A program made the position numbers and the translations under genes. Shown here piece after piece: positions 23,818 to 32,418 of a stretch of 64,000 bases of DNA (its first letter is position 1; the number at the start of each line of letters is the position of its first letter). The stretch spans positions 28,907 to 92,906 of the forward strand of contig UQLF01000008.1 in NCBI GenBank assembly GCA_900541875.1, read 5' to 3'. The DNA is from an uncultured Collinsella sp. (lineage in GTDB: Bacteria > Actinomycetota > Coriobacteriia > Coriobacteriales > Coriobacteriaceae). The notes below the pieces were generated by a model that made no database searches, was not told where the DNA came from, and was given only the letters and a program-made list of their open reading frames with translations.

Positions 23818-24201
23818 CTACATTTTCATAACGTAATAGCCCGCGCCCCTCACCGCCGTCTCGAGCGTGTCGCGATCAACCGGGCGCTTCGAGCGCACGC
23901 GCGCTGTGTGGTCCGCGTACGTTACCGTTGCCCACACGCCGTCCAGCGCATTGAGGGCATTCTCAACGTTTTGAGCACAGCCATCGCAGCTCATGCCGCC
24001 GATGAGCAACTCATCGCTATAGGGGTAGTGGGACGGATCGGTATCCGTCACAACAACCTTTTTGGCCTTCTTGCCGCTCGCGCCATCGCTGCAACAACTC
24101 TTCCCGTGTGTCGAAGCGACAATGCGCCGCAGGCCAAAGAACATCCCAACGACAATCACGGCAAGCACAATGAGATTCGCAGGGTTGAGCAAGTCACTCA
24201 T
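23818..24201 (-). CDS. Membrane-anchored HMA-domain metal-binding protein
   Basis: 127 residues. A single N-terminal membrane helix (ANLIVLAVIVVGMFFGL) is followed by a Cys-Cys segment (KSCCSDGASGKKAKK) reminiscent of FeoB-associated cysteine-rich proteins, then a heavy-metal-associated domain with GMSCDGC at residues 69-75. The HMA domain binds Cu(I) or a similar soft metal through its two cysteines. No P-type ATPase is adjacent. A CsoR-type operator at 24231-24247 suggests copper induction. ATG at 24201 has GGGGAA upstream. Confidence 0.75.
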   Translation of the reverse strand: MSDLLNPANLIVLAVIVVGMFFGLRRIVASTHGKSCCSDGASGKKAKKVVVTDTDPSHYPYSDELLIGGMSCDGCAQNVENALNALDGVWATVTYADHTARVRSKRPVDRDTLETAVRGAGYYVMKM

Positions 24202-24230
24202 GCGTTCCCCTTTCAAGTGGCCCTATCTAG

Positions 24231-24247
24231 ATACCCCCATGGGGTGT
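24231..24247. promoter_or_regulatory. CsoR-like copper operator
   Basis: ATACCCCCATGGGGTGT lies 30 bases upstream of the HMA protein start. The ACCCC-N3-GGGGT dyad in an AT-rich frame closely resembles known CsoR operators (TACCCC...GGGGTA), so copper-responsive repression is likely. Confidence 0.6.
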
Positions 24248-24374
24248 CCCCATCTTAACCCAAAAACATGTCCGTTCGGTCAATTAGTTTCCCTGTTCAA
24301 ACTTTTTAGTTGACCAAGGCTTACTTTCGTGTATAAGTTTTCCTAGGCTAACAGTGAGGACCAGAAGGATCGCC

Positions 24375-25079
24375 GTGACTCGAACCATAGACATTCCAAC
24401 GTTTCAGGCAGCGGTCGTGCGCAACTGCTCCCCTACGCTCGCAGGTATCAAGCCAGCTTCGCTCTTTACCTATCCCGGCGTTTACGCCAACCAAAACGGA
24501 AAACTCGGCATCGCTCAAATCGAAGAGCGACGCTCTCGCCTGCTCGCCGTCATAGCCCAATGCAACCGCGAGCTCCAGCCGCTCGGGATCCATATGAGAG
24601 TTTTGGTCTGGCGCCCCTGCGGAGCGCTCATCTATGTGTACCGCCCTGCGGACCTTATGCGATATCTCTCCGACCCCCGCGCCGCGACGGCGCTTGTCGC
24701 CGAAGGCTACGATGTCCACAACCTGCCCGCATCCCTGGTGCATCTCGCCGCGCGCATCACGCTGGCAAGCAGCAATGCCGCAGAAAGCGCCTATGACGGC
24801 AGTGTCTGCGCACTCGCGCGAAATAGGCACTGCGATACGGGGTGTATGTGCGAGTTCCCCCACGAAATTGGCTATTTTTTGGGCTATCCCTACGAAGATG
24901 TCCATCAGTTTATCGTCCAGCACGGCGAAAACTATAAGATCTTTGGCGCATGGAAGGTATACACAAACGTTGAGCAGGCGCTCACGACCTTCGATTCCTA
25001 TCGCGCATGCACGCAATACCTTACCTACATCTATCAACAGGGTTGCACCCTGGGACAACTTGTCCAGGCAACCCGATAG
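24375..25079 (+). CDS. DUF3793 family protein
   Basis: About 234 residues. The segments NCSPTLAGIKPASLF at the start and EFPHEIGYFLGYPYEDVHQFI in the middle are diagnostic for DUF3793, a family of unknown function in anaerobic gut bacteria, often next to flavodoxin genes, as here (46 bases apart). A cysteine-rich spot (RHCDTGCMC) precedes the EFPHE motif. GTG at 24375 with AGAAGGA upstream is preferred over GTG at 24354. A role in iron or haem-linked redox metabolism has been guessed for the family, but nothing in the sequence proves it. Confidence 0.8.
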   Translation: MTRTIDIPTFQAAVVRNCSPTLAGIKPASLFTYPGVYANQNGKLGIAQIEERRSRLLAVIAQCNRELQPLGIHMRVLVWRPCGALIYVYRPADLMRYLSDPRAATALVAEGYDVHNLPASLVHLAARITLASSNAAESAYDGSVCALARNRHCDTGCMCEFPHEIGYFLGYPYEDVHQFIVQHGENYKIFGAWKVYTNVEQALTTFDSYRACTQYLTYIYQQGCTLGQLVQATR

Positions 25080-25125
25080 AGCATACAAATCGCGGCCGCA
25101 CGCCGCACAACCGAAAGGAAAACAT

Positions 25126-25545
25126 ATGAGCAAGATCGCAGTCGTCTACTGGAGTGGCACGGGCAACACCGAGGCCATGGCAAACCTCGTCGCCGAGGGC
25201 GCAACCGATGCCGGCGCCGAGGCAGAGGTCATCTCCTGCGCCGACTTCTCCGCAGACAAGGCCGCCGGCTATGACGCCATTGCCTTCGGCTGCCCCGCCA
25301 TGGGTTCCGAGGAGCTTGAGTATGACGAGTTCCAGCCTATGTGGGACGAGGTCAAGGAGACCCTCGGCGATAAGAAGGTCGTCCTCTTTGGCTCCTACTC
25401 GTGGGCCGAGGGCGAGTGGATGGACAACTGGAAGGCCGATGCCGACGAGGCGGGCGTCAACGTCGTCGATTCCGTCATTTGCTACGATGCGCCCGACGAT
25501 GAGGGCGAGGCGGCCTGCCGCGCCCTTGGAGCCGAGCTCGCCTAG
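25126..25545 (+). CDS. Flavodoxin
   Basis: 139 residues. The FMN phosphate loop WSGTGNTEAMANLVAEG is at the N-terminus, with the isoalloxazine-binding segments CPAMGSEELE and FGSYSWAEGEWMDNW following. It is a short-chain flavodoxin that carries single electrons in place of ferredoxin under iron limitation. AAAGGAA precedes the ATG. Probably cotranscribed with the DUF3793 gene; a bidirectional terminator follows. Confidence 0.92.
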   Translation: MSKIAVVYWSGTGNTEAMANLVAEGATDAGAEAEVISCADFSADKAAGYDAIAFGCPAMGSEELEYDEFQPMWDEVKETLGDKKVVLFGSYSWAEGEWMDNWKADADEAGVNVVDSVICYDAPDDEGEAACRALGAELA

Positions 25546-25602
25546 CGGCAATGAGCTCCGCCCGCAACGCGCTCTGCACCAAAACACATTCGCGTCCCAA
25601 CA

Positions 25603-25637
25603 AAAACGGGAGCTGAATCACATCCAGCTCCCGTTTT
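25603..25637. terminator. Bidirectional rho-independent terminator
   Basis: AAAACGGGAGCTG and CAGCTCCCGTTTT form a perfect 13-bp stem with flanking A and T runs, so it works for the flavodoxin gene on the plus strand and the convergent ABC transporter operon on the minus strand. Confidence 0.85.
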
Positions 25638-25662
25638 CTGCTATGTCAGTCATATAAAGCGG

Positions 25663-26415
25663 CTACGAGATATTGCCCAAGAACGCCTTGGTGCGCTCGC
25701 TCTTAGGATGGTCGAAGACCTCGCTCGGCGTACCCTCTTCCACGATAACGCAGCCGTCCATAAAGACCACGCGGTCGGCGACATCGCGGGCAAAGCCCAT
25801 CTCGTGCGTCACCACGATCATGGTCATACCGTCACGTGCCAGGTCGCGCATGACGCCAAGAACGTCGCGGACAAGCTCGGGGTCGAGTGCCGACGTGGCC
25901 TCATCAAAGAGCATCACGTGCGGGTTCATCGACAGGGCGCGGGCGATCGCCACGCGCTGCTGCTGACCGCCCGACAGCTGGCTCGGCATAAAGTCGATAC
26001 GCTCGGCAAGGCCGACCTTGGTCAGCTCCTCGACGGCGATCTTCTCGGCCTCTTCCTTGCTGCGCTTGAGCACCTTTTGCTGCGCGAGCATGACGTTCTT
26101 TTTGACCGACAGGTGCGGGAACAGGTTGAACTGCTGAAACACCATGCCCAAGTGCGTACGCACCTTATTGAGGTCAACGCCCTTGGCGCACACATCCACG
26201 CCCTCGACGACAATCGAACCACTCGTGGGATGCTCTAGACGATTGATGCAGCGAAGCATCGTCGACTTGCCCGAACCCGAAGGGCCCAGAACGACAACGA
26301 CCTCGCCCTTGTGCACATCAAGGTCGATGTCGCGTAGGACCACATTATCGCCAAAGGCCTTCTGGAGATTCTTGATGCTGACGACGACCTCGTTCGAGTT
26401 ATTGGTTTCGCTCAT
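25663..26415 (-). CDS. Polar amino acid ABC transporter, ATP-binding protein
   Basis: 250 residues of the GlnQ/HisP type. Walker A GPSGSGKST, Q-loop MVFQQFNLFPHLSV, ABC signature LSGGQQQR, Walker B HVMLFDEATSALD and the switch histidine in VTHEMGFA are all present. It powers uptake with the permease encoded 12 bases upstream and the binding protein before that. Last gene of a three-gene operon. Confidence 0.95.
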   Translation of the reverse strand: MSETNNSNEVVVSIKNLQKAFGDNVVLRDIDLDVHKGEVVVVLGPSGSGKSTMLRCINRLEHPTSGSIVVEGVDVCAKGVDLNKVRTHLGMVFQQFNLFPHLSVKKNVMLAQQKVLKRSKEEAEKIAVEELTKVGLAERIDFMPSQLSGGQQQRVAIARALSMNPHVMLFDEATSALDPELVRDVLGVMRDLARDGMTMIVVTHEMGFARDVADRVVFMDGCVIVEEGTPSEVFDHPKSERTKAFLGNIS

Positions 26416-26427
26416 AATAGAACCTCC

Positions 26428-27789
26428 TTACAGACCGGCGATATAATCGGCGGGCGTCGCGACGACCTGTCCGGCACTCTTGGTGGGACGCTTCTTTTTG
26501 GCTTCGGCCGTCCCCAGAAGTCTCGCCTCAAGACCACTCACCAAGCGCGCAAGCGGCAGGGTGATGACCAGGTAGAACAGGGCGGCAACCACATACGGCG
26601 TGATGGACCCCGTCGTGGCAACGATGGTGCGGGCGTTCATGACGATCTCGACCACGCCCACGGCGGCGAGCAGCGACGTATCCTTGTAAAGCAGGATAAA
26701 CTCGCTGGTCAGCGTAGGCAGGACATTGCGGAACGTCTGCGGAATCATAACGTAGAGCAGCGTCTGAAAGGCATTCATGCCCAGCGAGCGAGCGGCCTCG
26801 TTTTGGCCCTTGGGAATCGACTGAATACCGGCACGGAAAATCTCGCACAGGTACGCAGACGAGTTCATGGCCATGACGATAACGCCCAGCACATAGTCGT
26901 CAACCTTGACGCCGGCCAGCGGCAGGCCAAAGAACGCGATGTAGATCTGCAGGAACGCCGGCGTACCGCGGATGATATTCACATAGATGCCGGCAAGACA
27001 ACGAAGGATACGCGACTTGGAAATGCGCATGAGCGACAGCGCAAAGCCAAAGGGAATGGCCAGCGGAAATGCCACGAGCACGATCGAGAGCGACATAAGG
27101 AAGCCCTTAAAGACGATCGGCAGGCTTTGGACCAAAATGACCGGGTTTAAGAACAGGCGCAGGAACATATTGGAGTTCCAGGCCTCGACCCACGGTTGCT
27201 CCTTAAGATCGGCCAGGAAGTTATCGAATGCCGTCACGCCCTTGATCTCGACGGAAGGAATCTTGGAAATCTTCTTGGTCGAACCGTCGGCGAGTGTATA
27301 GGTGCCGCTAAAGGCCTCATCGCCGCCCTCGACGGGAAACGTCACGCCGTAAACCTCGACACGGAAAAAGCCGCCGGCAGGCGCCGTCTCGCCAAAGTCG
27401 ATCTTGAGCGTCTGGCCGTCAGCCTTGCATGTGGGCTTCATGGGCGTACGATCCATGAGGTCCTCGCCCGAGAGCATCGTCAATCGCGTGTCATCGGTAC
27501 CAAACGTCGTGCCGTCGACAAACGTCAGCGAAAGACCGCTCAGCTCCTCGTCGGCATCGGCCTGAACCTCCCAGGTAATGCGCGTCTCGGTGCCGCCGAC
27601 CACAGCGCTGCCCGAACCGGTATTGGGTCGGGCGGTAATCTTTGCGGTCTCAAGCGCCTGGGCGGTCGTGGGCACGCAGGCCCCCGCGCATACCAGGGCG
27701 AGCGCCACAGCCAGGGCACAGGCCAGCTTTTGGAGCATCGAGGGCAGTGGAAAACGCTGCTCAGCGGCCCCTTTGTTCAGTCGAGACAA
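26428..27789 (-). CDS. Amino acid ABC transporter permease with extracytoplasmic N-terminal domain
   Basis: About 453 residues. The C-terminal 220 residues are a GlnP-type permease with the EAA loop (EAARSLGMNAFQTLLYVMIPQ). Before it lie a signal-like helix (LACALAVALALVCAGACVP) and about 160 residues of beta-rich extracytoplasmic domain (RITWEVQADADEELSGLSL, FRVEVYGVTFPVEGG), which ordinary GlnP permeases lack. TTG at 27789 with AGGAG 5 bases upstream is the best start; ATG 27738 is an alternative. The extra domain is not a type-3 solute-binding fold by its motifs, and may contact the binding protein or cell wall. Confidence 0.85.
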   Translation of the reverse strand: MSRLNKGAAEQRFPLPSMLQKLACALAVALALVCAGACVPTTAQALETAKITARPNTGSGSAVVGGTETRITWEVQADADEELSGLSLTFVDGTTFGTDDTRLTMLSGEDLMDRTPMKPTCKADGQTLKIDFGETAPAGGFFRVEVYGVTFPVEGGDEAFSGTYTLADGSTKKISKIPSVEIKGVTAFDNFLADLKEQPWVEAWNSNMFLRLFLNPVILVQSLPIVFKGFLMSLSIVLVAFPLAIPFGFALSLMRISKSRILRCLAGIYVNIIRGTPAFLQIYIAFFGLPLAGVKVDDYVLGVIVMAMNSSAYLCEIFRAGIQSIPKGQNEAARSLGMNAFQTLLYVMIPQTFRNVLPTLTSEFILLYKDTSLLAAVGVVEIVMNARTIVATTGSITPYVVAALFYLVITLPLARLVSGLEARLLGTAEAKKKRPTKSAGQVVATPADYIAGL

Positions 27790-27857
27790 GGTGGCTCCTA
27801 TCGTAGAAGTTGCCGGCAAAACGAGACGGATACGCTCTCCGTCAAGAGAAGCGCAAA

Positions 27858-27885
27858 GGCCCTCTCCGCCAAAACGGAAAGGGCC
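27858..27885 (-). terminator. Intra-operon hairpin between binding protein and permease genes
   Basis: GGCCCTCTCCG and CGGAAAGGGCC form an 11-bp stem with one wobble; on the minus strand TTTGCGC follows. A partial terminator here would make more binding protein than permease, a common arrangement in ABC operons. Confidence 0.5.
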
Positions 27886-27907
27886 CGCGCGCAATCAAGT
27901 AGCAATT

Positions 27908-28768
27908 TTACTTGATATTGTACTTAGCCATGAGGGCGTCGACGGTACCGTCGTCGGTCAGATCCTTGATGGCCTGGTTGATGTCGTCCTTGAGCTTGGT
28001 GTTGCCCTGGTTGATGGCGATGGCGTACTCCTCGCCGGTGCTGATCTGCTTGATGGTCTGGCAGGTGTTGAACTGCTCGGCGGTCAGCTGGCTGGCAACG
28101 GAGCGATTGGTGACTACGGCGTCGCCCTTATCGGACTGCAGGGCGCTGAAGCACTCGGTAGCATCCTTGTAGGGGACGATCTTGGCCTTGGGGAAGTTCT
28201 CCTGGGCAAAGGCCTCGGCGGTCGAGCCAGACTGGACGATGATGGTAGCGTCGGCGCTGTTGAGCTTCTCGCTGTAGTTGTCGGCCGTGATGTCGGTGTT
28301 ATCGACCTTGGTCACGATAGCCTGATCGTCCATGTAGTAGGAATCGGAAAAAGTGACTTCCTTCTCACGCTCGGGCGTGTCAGTGATAGCCGCGATGGCG
28401 ACGTCGTACTTGGCGCCCGAAGCAACGCCGGGGACGAGCGTGTCGAAGTCGTTGTTGACGTACTCGACATCCAGGCCCAGCTTGTCGCCAATAGCCTTGA
28501 TGAGCTCAAGGTCAAAGCCCTGATAATCGCCGTTGTCATCCTTGTACTCAAACGGAGCGTACTCGGCAGAGGTGCCGACGGTCAGCGTACCGTCCTTGAC
28601 GAGCGCGTACTCCTTGGAGCCGTCGACCTTCTCGACCTTAGCGTCGTCAGAGCTGCTGGAACCGGCATCAGAACCAGAGGTGGCGTTGGACGAGCCGCAG
28701 CCCGTCAGTGCGAGGGCGAGCGCCATGGCGCCCGTGGCGGCAAATGCGCCAAGCTTCTTGAGCTTCAT
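27908..28768 (-). CDS. Amino acid-binding lipoprotein of ABC transporter
   Basis: 286 residues. Lipoprotein signal with lipobox ALTGCG and a Ser-rich linker, then a type-3 solute-binding domain (GTLTVGTSAEYAPFEYKDDN, GFDLELIKAIGDKLGL, KYDVAIAAITDTPEREKEV). This subgroup binds polar amino acids such as glutamine, histidine or cystine. ATG at 28768 has AAGGAG upstream. A promoter (28826-28854) sits ahead. First gene of the operon with the permease and ATPase. Confidence 0.93.
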   Translation of the reverse strand: MKLKKLGAFAATGAMALALALTGCGSSNATSGSDAGSSSSDDAKVEKVDGSKEYALVKDGTLTVGTSAEYAPFEYKDDNGDYQGFDLELIKAIGDKLGLDVEYVNNDFDTLVPGVASGAKYDVAIAAITDTPEREKEVTFSDSYYMDDQAIVTKVDNTDITADNYSEKLNSADATIIVQSGSTAEAFAQENFPKAKIVPYKDATECFSALQSDKGDAVVTNRSVASQLTAEQFNTCQTIKQISTGEEYAIAINQGNTKLKDDINQAIKDLTDDGTVDALMAKYNIK

Positions 28769-28825
28769 AATCAGTCTCCTTCCGGTGACCCCGTTTGATT
28801 CAGAGGTCTGCAAAAACTGATGGCT

Positions 28826-28854
28826 ATTATGCACCCGCTTGGGAGAATCTGCAA
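28826..28854 (-). promoter_or_regulatory. Promoter of ABC transporter operon
   Basis: On the minus strand TTGCAG (28849-28854) and CATAAT (28826-28831) are separated by 17 bases, a good sigma-A promoter 58 bases before the binding-protein start. Confidence 0.6.
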
Positions 28855-28915
28855 TTAGAAAACTGATTGAAACAAACCCATAACGTGAATGGAACACTCC
28901 ACTTTGTGACAGTCA

Positions 28916-29782
28916 TTACTGCTGCAACGACCTTAACAGTTTGATTTCAGCCGCATAACCTGCAAGTTCGTTCGGTGTCTCCAAAATAAATGGCAATGCG
29001 CGCAAGCGGCCATTCGATACAATATTCTGCATAACCTGCATACCGCCGCCAAACTCTTCACTACCCAGATAGCCCTTACCGATGCACTCGTGACGATCTT
29101 TATGGGCGCCACAGGGGTTCTTCGAATCGTTGATATGTATGGCATGCAAGCGGCCGATACCCACCACGCGGTCGAACTCGTCGAGTACGCCGTCCAGATC
29201 ATGAATGATGTCGTAGCCGGCATCGCTCACATGGCAGGTGTCCAAACACACGCCCAGCTTGGCCGACAGCTCGGGGCGCTCGGCAGCAACGCCCTCGATG
29301 ATGAGCGCCAGTTCCTCAAAGGTACGGCCCACCTCGGTACCCTTACCGGCCATGGTCTCGAGCAGCACCGTCGTCTGCTGGCCCTCAAACATCACCTGGC
29401 ACAGGGTGTCGACGATCATCTGAATGCCGGCGTCGGAGCCCTGCCCCACATGCGCGCCGGGGTGGAAGTTGTAGTAGTTGCCGGGCAGCGCCTCCATGCG
29501 CCGCAGGTCCTCCGCCATGGCCTCCAGGGCAAACTCGCGCGCCCGCTCTTTGGCCGAGCAGGGGTTGTAGGTATACGGGGCATGAGCAACGAGCGGGCCA
29601 AAGTCGTTTTGCTCCATAAGCTCGCGCAGGGCCGCCACGTCATCCATGTCAAGGTCTTTCGCCTTGCCGCCGCGCGGGTTGCGCGTAAAGAATGCAAAGG
29701 TGTTGGCGCCAATGGATAGCGCCGTCTCCCCCATCGCCCGATAGCCCTTCGTCGTCGAAAGATGGCACCCAATCGTCAGCAT
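28916..29782 (-). CDS. nfo: Endonuclease IV
   Basis: 288 residues. AP-endonuclease family 2 TIM barrel with zinc ligands in NFHPGAHVG, LLETMAGKGTEVG, VCLDTCHVSDAGYD, IHINDSKNPCGAHKDRHECIG and ILETP. It cleaves DNA at abasic sites and some oxidised bases. Start at ATG 29782. It sits upstream of the amino acid transporter operon, in the same direction but with 147 bases between, so transcription is probably separate. An 85-bp repeat lies directly upstream. Confidence 0.93.
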   Translation of the reverse strand: MLTIGCHLSTTKGYRAMGETALSIGANTFAFFTRNPRGGKAKDLDMDDVAALRELMEQNDFGPLVAHAPYTYNPCSAKERAREFALEAMAEDLRRMEALPGNYYNFHPGAHVGQGSDAGIQMIVDTLCQVMFEGQQTTVLLETMAGKGTEVGRTFEELALIIEGVAAERPELSAKLGVCLDTCHVSDAGYDIIHDLDGVLDEFDRVVGIGRLHAIHINDSKNPCGAHKDRHECIGKGYLGSEEFGGGMQVMQNIVSNGRLRALPFILETPNELAGYAAEIKLLRSLQQ

Positions 29783-29800
29783 CTCCAGCTCCCCCTCATC

Positions 29801-29885
29801 AGTTGCGGTGAAATAGTTCCTGTTTGGCCCCTATTCTGCCGCAAACAGGAACTATTCCACCGCAACTTATAAAAGGGGCATCAGG
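29801..29885. repeat. 85-bp hairpin repeat, copy 1
   Basis: Nearly identical to 30988-31072. It contains a long stem: GTTGCGGTG-AATAGTTCCTG pairs with its complement ending CCACCGCAAC, with a 17-base loop, then TATAAAAGGGGCATCAGG. The two copies are direct repeats about 1.2 kb apart that bracket one oxidoreductase gene. Bases 29886-29954 hold nothing recognisable. Confidence 0.75.
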
Positions 29886-29954
29886 GATGCGGGTCGCCAA
29901 GCACTACGGCTACGGTCGCCAGCGTCATGATCCCCTATGCGTCAGCGCCAAGTC

Positions 29955-30974
29955 CTAGAGGGCTAGACGGATTGCATCGATAATGCGCGCGCAACGCTGT
30001 GTGGCGGCAAGGGGCATGACGGGACTCTCGAGTTTCCCCGCCCGGATGAGCTGGGTCGCATGCTGGATTTCGCCGTAGAAATCATCAACCTCAAACGGGG
30101 CATTTATTTCGAGCATTCGTCCGTCGGAATACTTCACATGGGCGAGCTCGGGGCGATGGAGGCGCTCGATTTCCAACGAGCCCCGCTCGCAGACAATCGT
30201 TAAGCGGCTTTCATATGCTGCCTTGCCGTCGCACGCCATATGAATGGGTATGCCGCCGACGCTCATATGAATCTCATCGGCCCAATCCACGCGGCCGCCC
30301 GATACGTCACGCCAGCGAACTTCACAAGACGAAACATCGCACGCACCCGCAAGCAGATCCTCAAACCACCCGACCGCATAGCAGCCCATGTCATATAGAC
30401 AGCCACCCTGCAACGGATCGAGCAGATAACTCGAAGGGGACTCACCATAATCAAGTTTTTGCACGCTTTCGATCGAGACGATGCGGCCGAGGTCGCCCGA
30501 CGCAAGCAAGTCCTTCACGCGAGCATGCATCGGACAAAACCGATTTTTCATCGCCTCCATAAACGGCACACCGCACTCGCGGGAAACGGAGGTGATCGCA
30601 CGGGCCTCTTCTTCATTCAAAACGGCCGGCTTTTCGCACAGCACGGCCTTTCCCGCGCGCAGCGCCCGACAGACCCAATGCGCATGCATGCCATGTGGAA
30701 GAGCCAAGTAGATTGCGTCGACATCGGGGTCGGCAATCAGCGCATCATAAGCCGCATCACCACTATCGTCAGCCGTGGCATAACTGTGCGCGGCATCAAT
30801 CGAAAACGCCCTGCAAAACTCCTCAACATGCGAAGGAGTGCGACCGGCGGCAGCCACAAGCCGTGCCCTGTCCACCTCCTTGAGCGACGATGCAAATCGA
30901 TGCGAAATGTTCCCAGCGCCCAAAACGCCCCAACGAACCTCACGCAAATCATCACATGAATCCCGATGGCCCAC
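29955..30974 (-). CDS. Gfo/Idh/MocA family oxidoreductase
   Basis: About 339 residues. N-terminal Rossmann fold (VRWGVLGAGNISHRFA) and the family motif VLCEKPAVLNEEEA with the catalytic-site lysine; the C-terminal beta-sheet domain contains KLDYGESPSSYLLDPLQGGCLYDMGCYAVG. It would oxidise or reduce a sugar or cyclitol with NAD(P). GTG at 30974 with AAGGGGG upstream is chosen; longer frames run into the repeat at 30988-31072. The gene is bracketed by two copies of that repeat. Confidence 0.85.
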   Translation of the reverse strand: MGHRDSCDDLREVRWGVLGAGNISHRFASSLKEVDRARLVAAAGRTPSHVEEFCRAFSIDAAHSYATADDSGDAAYDALIADPDVDAIYLALPHGMHAHWVCRALRAGKAVLCEKPAVLNEEEARAITSVSRECGVPFMEAMKNRFCPMHARVKDLLASGDLGRIVSIESVQKLDYGESPSSYLLDPLQGGCLYDMGCYAVGWFEDLLAGACDVSSCEVRWRDVSGGRVDWADEIHMSVGGIPIHMACDGKAAYESRLTIVCERGSLEIERLHRPELAHVKYSDGRMLEINAPFEVDDFYGEIQHATQLIRAGKLESPVMPLAATQRCARIIDAIRLAL

Positions 30975-30987
30975 GACAGCCCCCTTC

Positions 30988-31072
30988 AGTTGCGGTGGAA
31001 TAGTTCCTGTTTTGCCCCTATTCTGCCGCAAACAGGAACTATTCCACCGCAAGTTATAAAAGGGGCATCAGG
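30988..31072. repeat. 85-bp hairpin repeat, copy 2
   Basis: Second copy, differing from 29801-29885 at only a few positions. It lies between the oxidoreductase start (30974) and the stop of the aldo/keto reductase (31068), so its last bases enter that gene. The stem could serve as a terminator for the aldo/keto reductase gene. Confidence 0.75.
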
Positions 31073-32255
31073 AGCGCGTTTTGCAAAAGGCTTTAAGTGC
31101 GGCCGTTACGGGGCCAGGCTGGAAACGTCGGCGCACATCGTCGAGACGTTCGGGAATATCGATGTGCTGCGGGCAGTGACGCGCGCATTTGCCGCACTTG
31201 ACGCAGTTGCTCACCAGCTTGGGCTCGTTCGTCCGCACCGCGCTCGCCGTAAAGTATTGAGACAGCCCCGTAAACCAACTATGCGCATAGCTCGCGTTGT
31301 AGGCGCCAAAGCAGCCGGGAATATTGATACCCTTGGGGCACGGCATGCAGTAGCCGCACCCCGTACAGGGCACGCGATTCGATTTCTCAAACTCTCCCAG
31401 CACGCGTGCGATGGTATCGAGCTGCTCTGTCGTCATCGAATCCGGCAGTGCGCGATCCGCCAATGCCGCGTTCTCGTCCACCTGCGCGGTATCGGTCATG
31501 CCCGAAAGCAGCATCGTGACTTGAGGATGGTTCCACACCCACGAAAGGCCCCAAGCAGCCGGCGTCTTCAGGTACGGATCGCGTACGTCATCGAGCACGG
31601 CGCGGGCCCGCGGAGGCAGCTTGCCCGCCAGGCGTCCACCCAAAAGCGGTTCCATCACAAACACCGCGAGCCCGCGCTCGGCGGCTGCCATGAGTCCCGC
31701 CGTTCCCGCTTGGTAGCGCTCTCCGGCATAGTTGTACTGGATCTGGCAAAAATCCCAGTCATACGCGTCAAGCATCATGAGGAAATCCGCCGCACCGCCG
31801 TGGTACGAAAAACCTATCTGGCGAATACGCCCCGTGGCCTTTTGGCGTGCAATCCAGTCCTCGATACCCAACGCTACCACGCGCTCCCACTGCGCGGGCG
31901 AGGTGATGTTGTGCATGAGGTAGTAGTCGATATGGTCAGTCCGCAAACGGCGCAGCTGCTCGTCAAAAAAGCGGTCGAAATCCTCCGCACATTTGCACGA
32001 AGCGTGCGGCAACTTGGTCGCGAGCAAAATCTGGTCGCGCAGACCCAGGCGCTCAAGCGAAGCTCCCACACAAGCTTCGTTACCGGGGTAGAGATAGGCC
32101 GTGTCCAGATAGGTTATCCCTTGCTCCACCGCACGGGAAATGATGGCATCGGCCGTCTTCGCATCGGGATGTCCCGGCGCACCGGGAAACCTCATGCAGC
32201 CCAGACCCAGAGCGGATATTCGGTTACCACTTTTGGGGTCAACACGGTATTGCAC
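31068..32255 (-). CDS. Aldo/keto reductase with C-terminal ferredoxin-type domain
   Basis: About 395 residues. AKR barrel with ISALGLGCMRFPG, the catalytic Asp/Tyr in YLDTAYLYPGNE, Lys in LATKLPH and His in YYLMHNI. The C-terminus has two cysteine clusters, CTGCGYCMPCPKG and CVKCGKCARHCPQHI, predicted to bind [4Fe-4S] centres. This fused type is common in anaerobes and its substrates are mostly unknown. GTG at 32255 (GGGAGG upstream) gives the family-typical start MQYRVDPKSGN; ATG 32273 is the alternative. Confidence 0.9.
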   Translation of the reverse strand: MQYRVDPKSGNRISALGLGCMRFPGAPGHPDAKTADAIISRAVEQGITYLDTAYLYPGNEACVGASLERLGLRDQILLATKLPHASCKCAEDFDRFFDEQLRRLRTDHIDYYLMHNITSPAQWERVVALGIEDWIARQKATGRIRQIGFSYHGGAADFLMMLDAYDWDFCQIQYNYAGERYQAGTAGLMAAAERGLAVFVMEPLLGGRLAGKLPPRARAVLDDVRDPYLKTPAAWGLSWVWNHPQVTMLLSGMTDTAQVDENAALADRALPDSMTTEQLDTIARVLGEFEKSNRVPCTGCGYCMPCPKGINIPGCFGAYNASYAHSWFTGLSQYFTASAVRTNEPKLVSNCVKCGKCARHCPQHIDIPERLDDVRRRFQPGPVTAALKAFCKTRS

Positions 32256-32418
32256 GGCCCCTCCCTTCGCCATCAGCGCCCCGGCAAGGCGAAACACAAT
32301 GGTCACGCAGCCGAAACATCGTGGAATCGCAATCGAGAATGTATCGTAACGTAGCAGAAATCGAGCCGTCACGACACCGCTTTAACATCAGCAAAAAGCC
32401 CGATGAAAGGAGGCAAGC

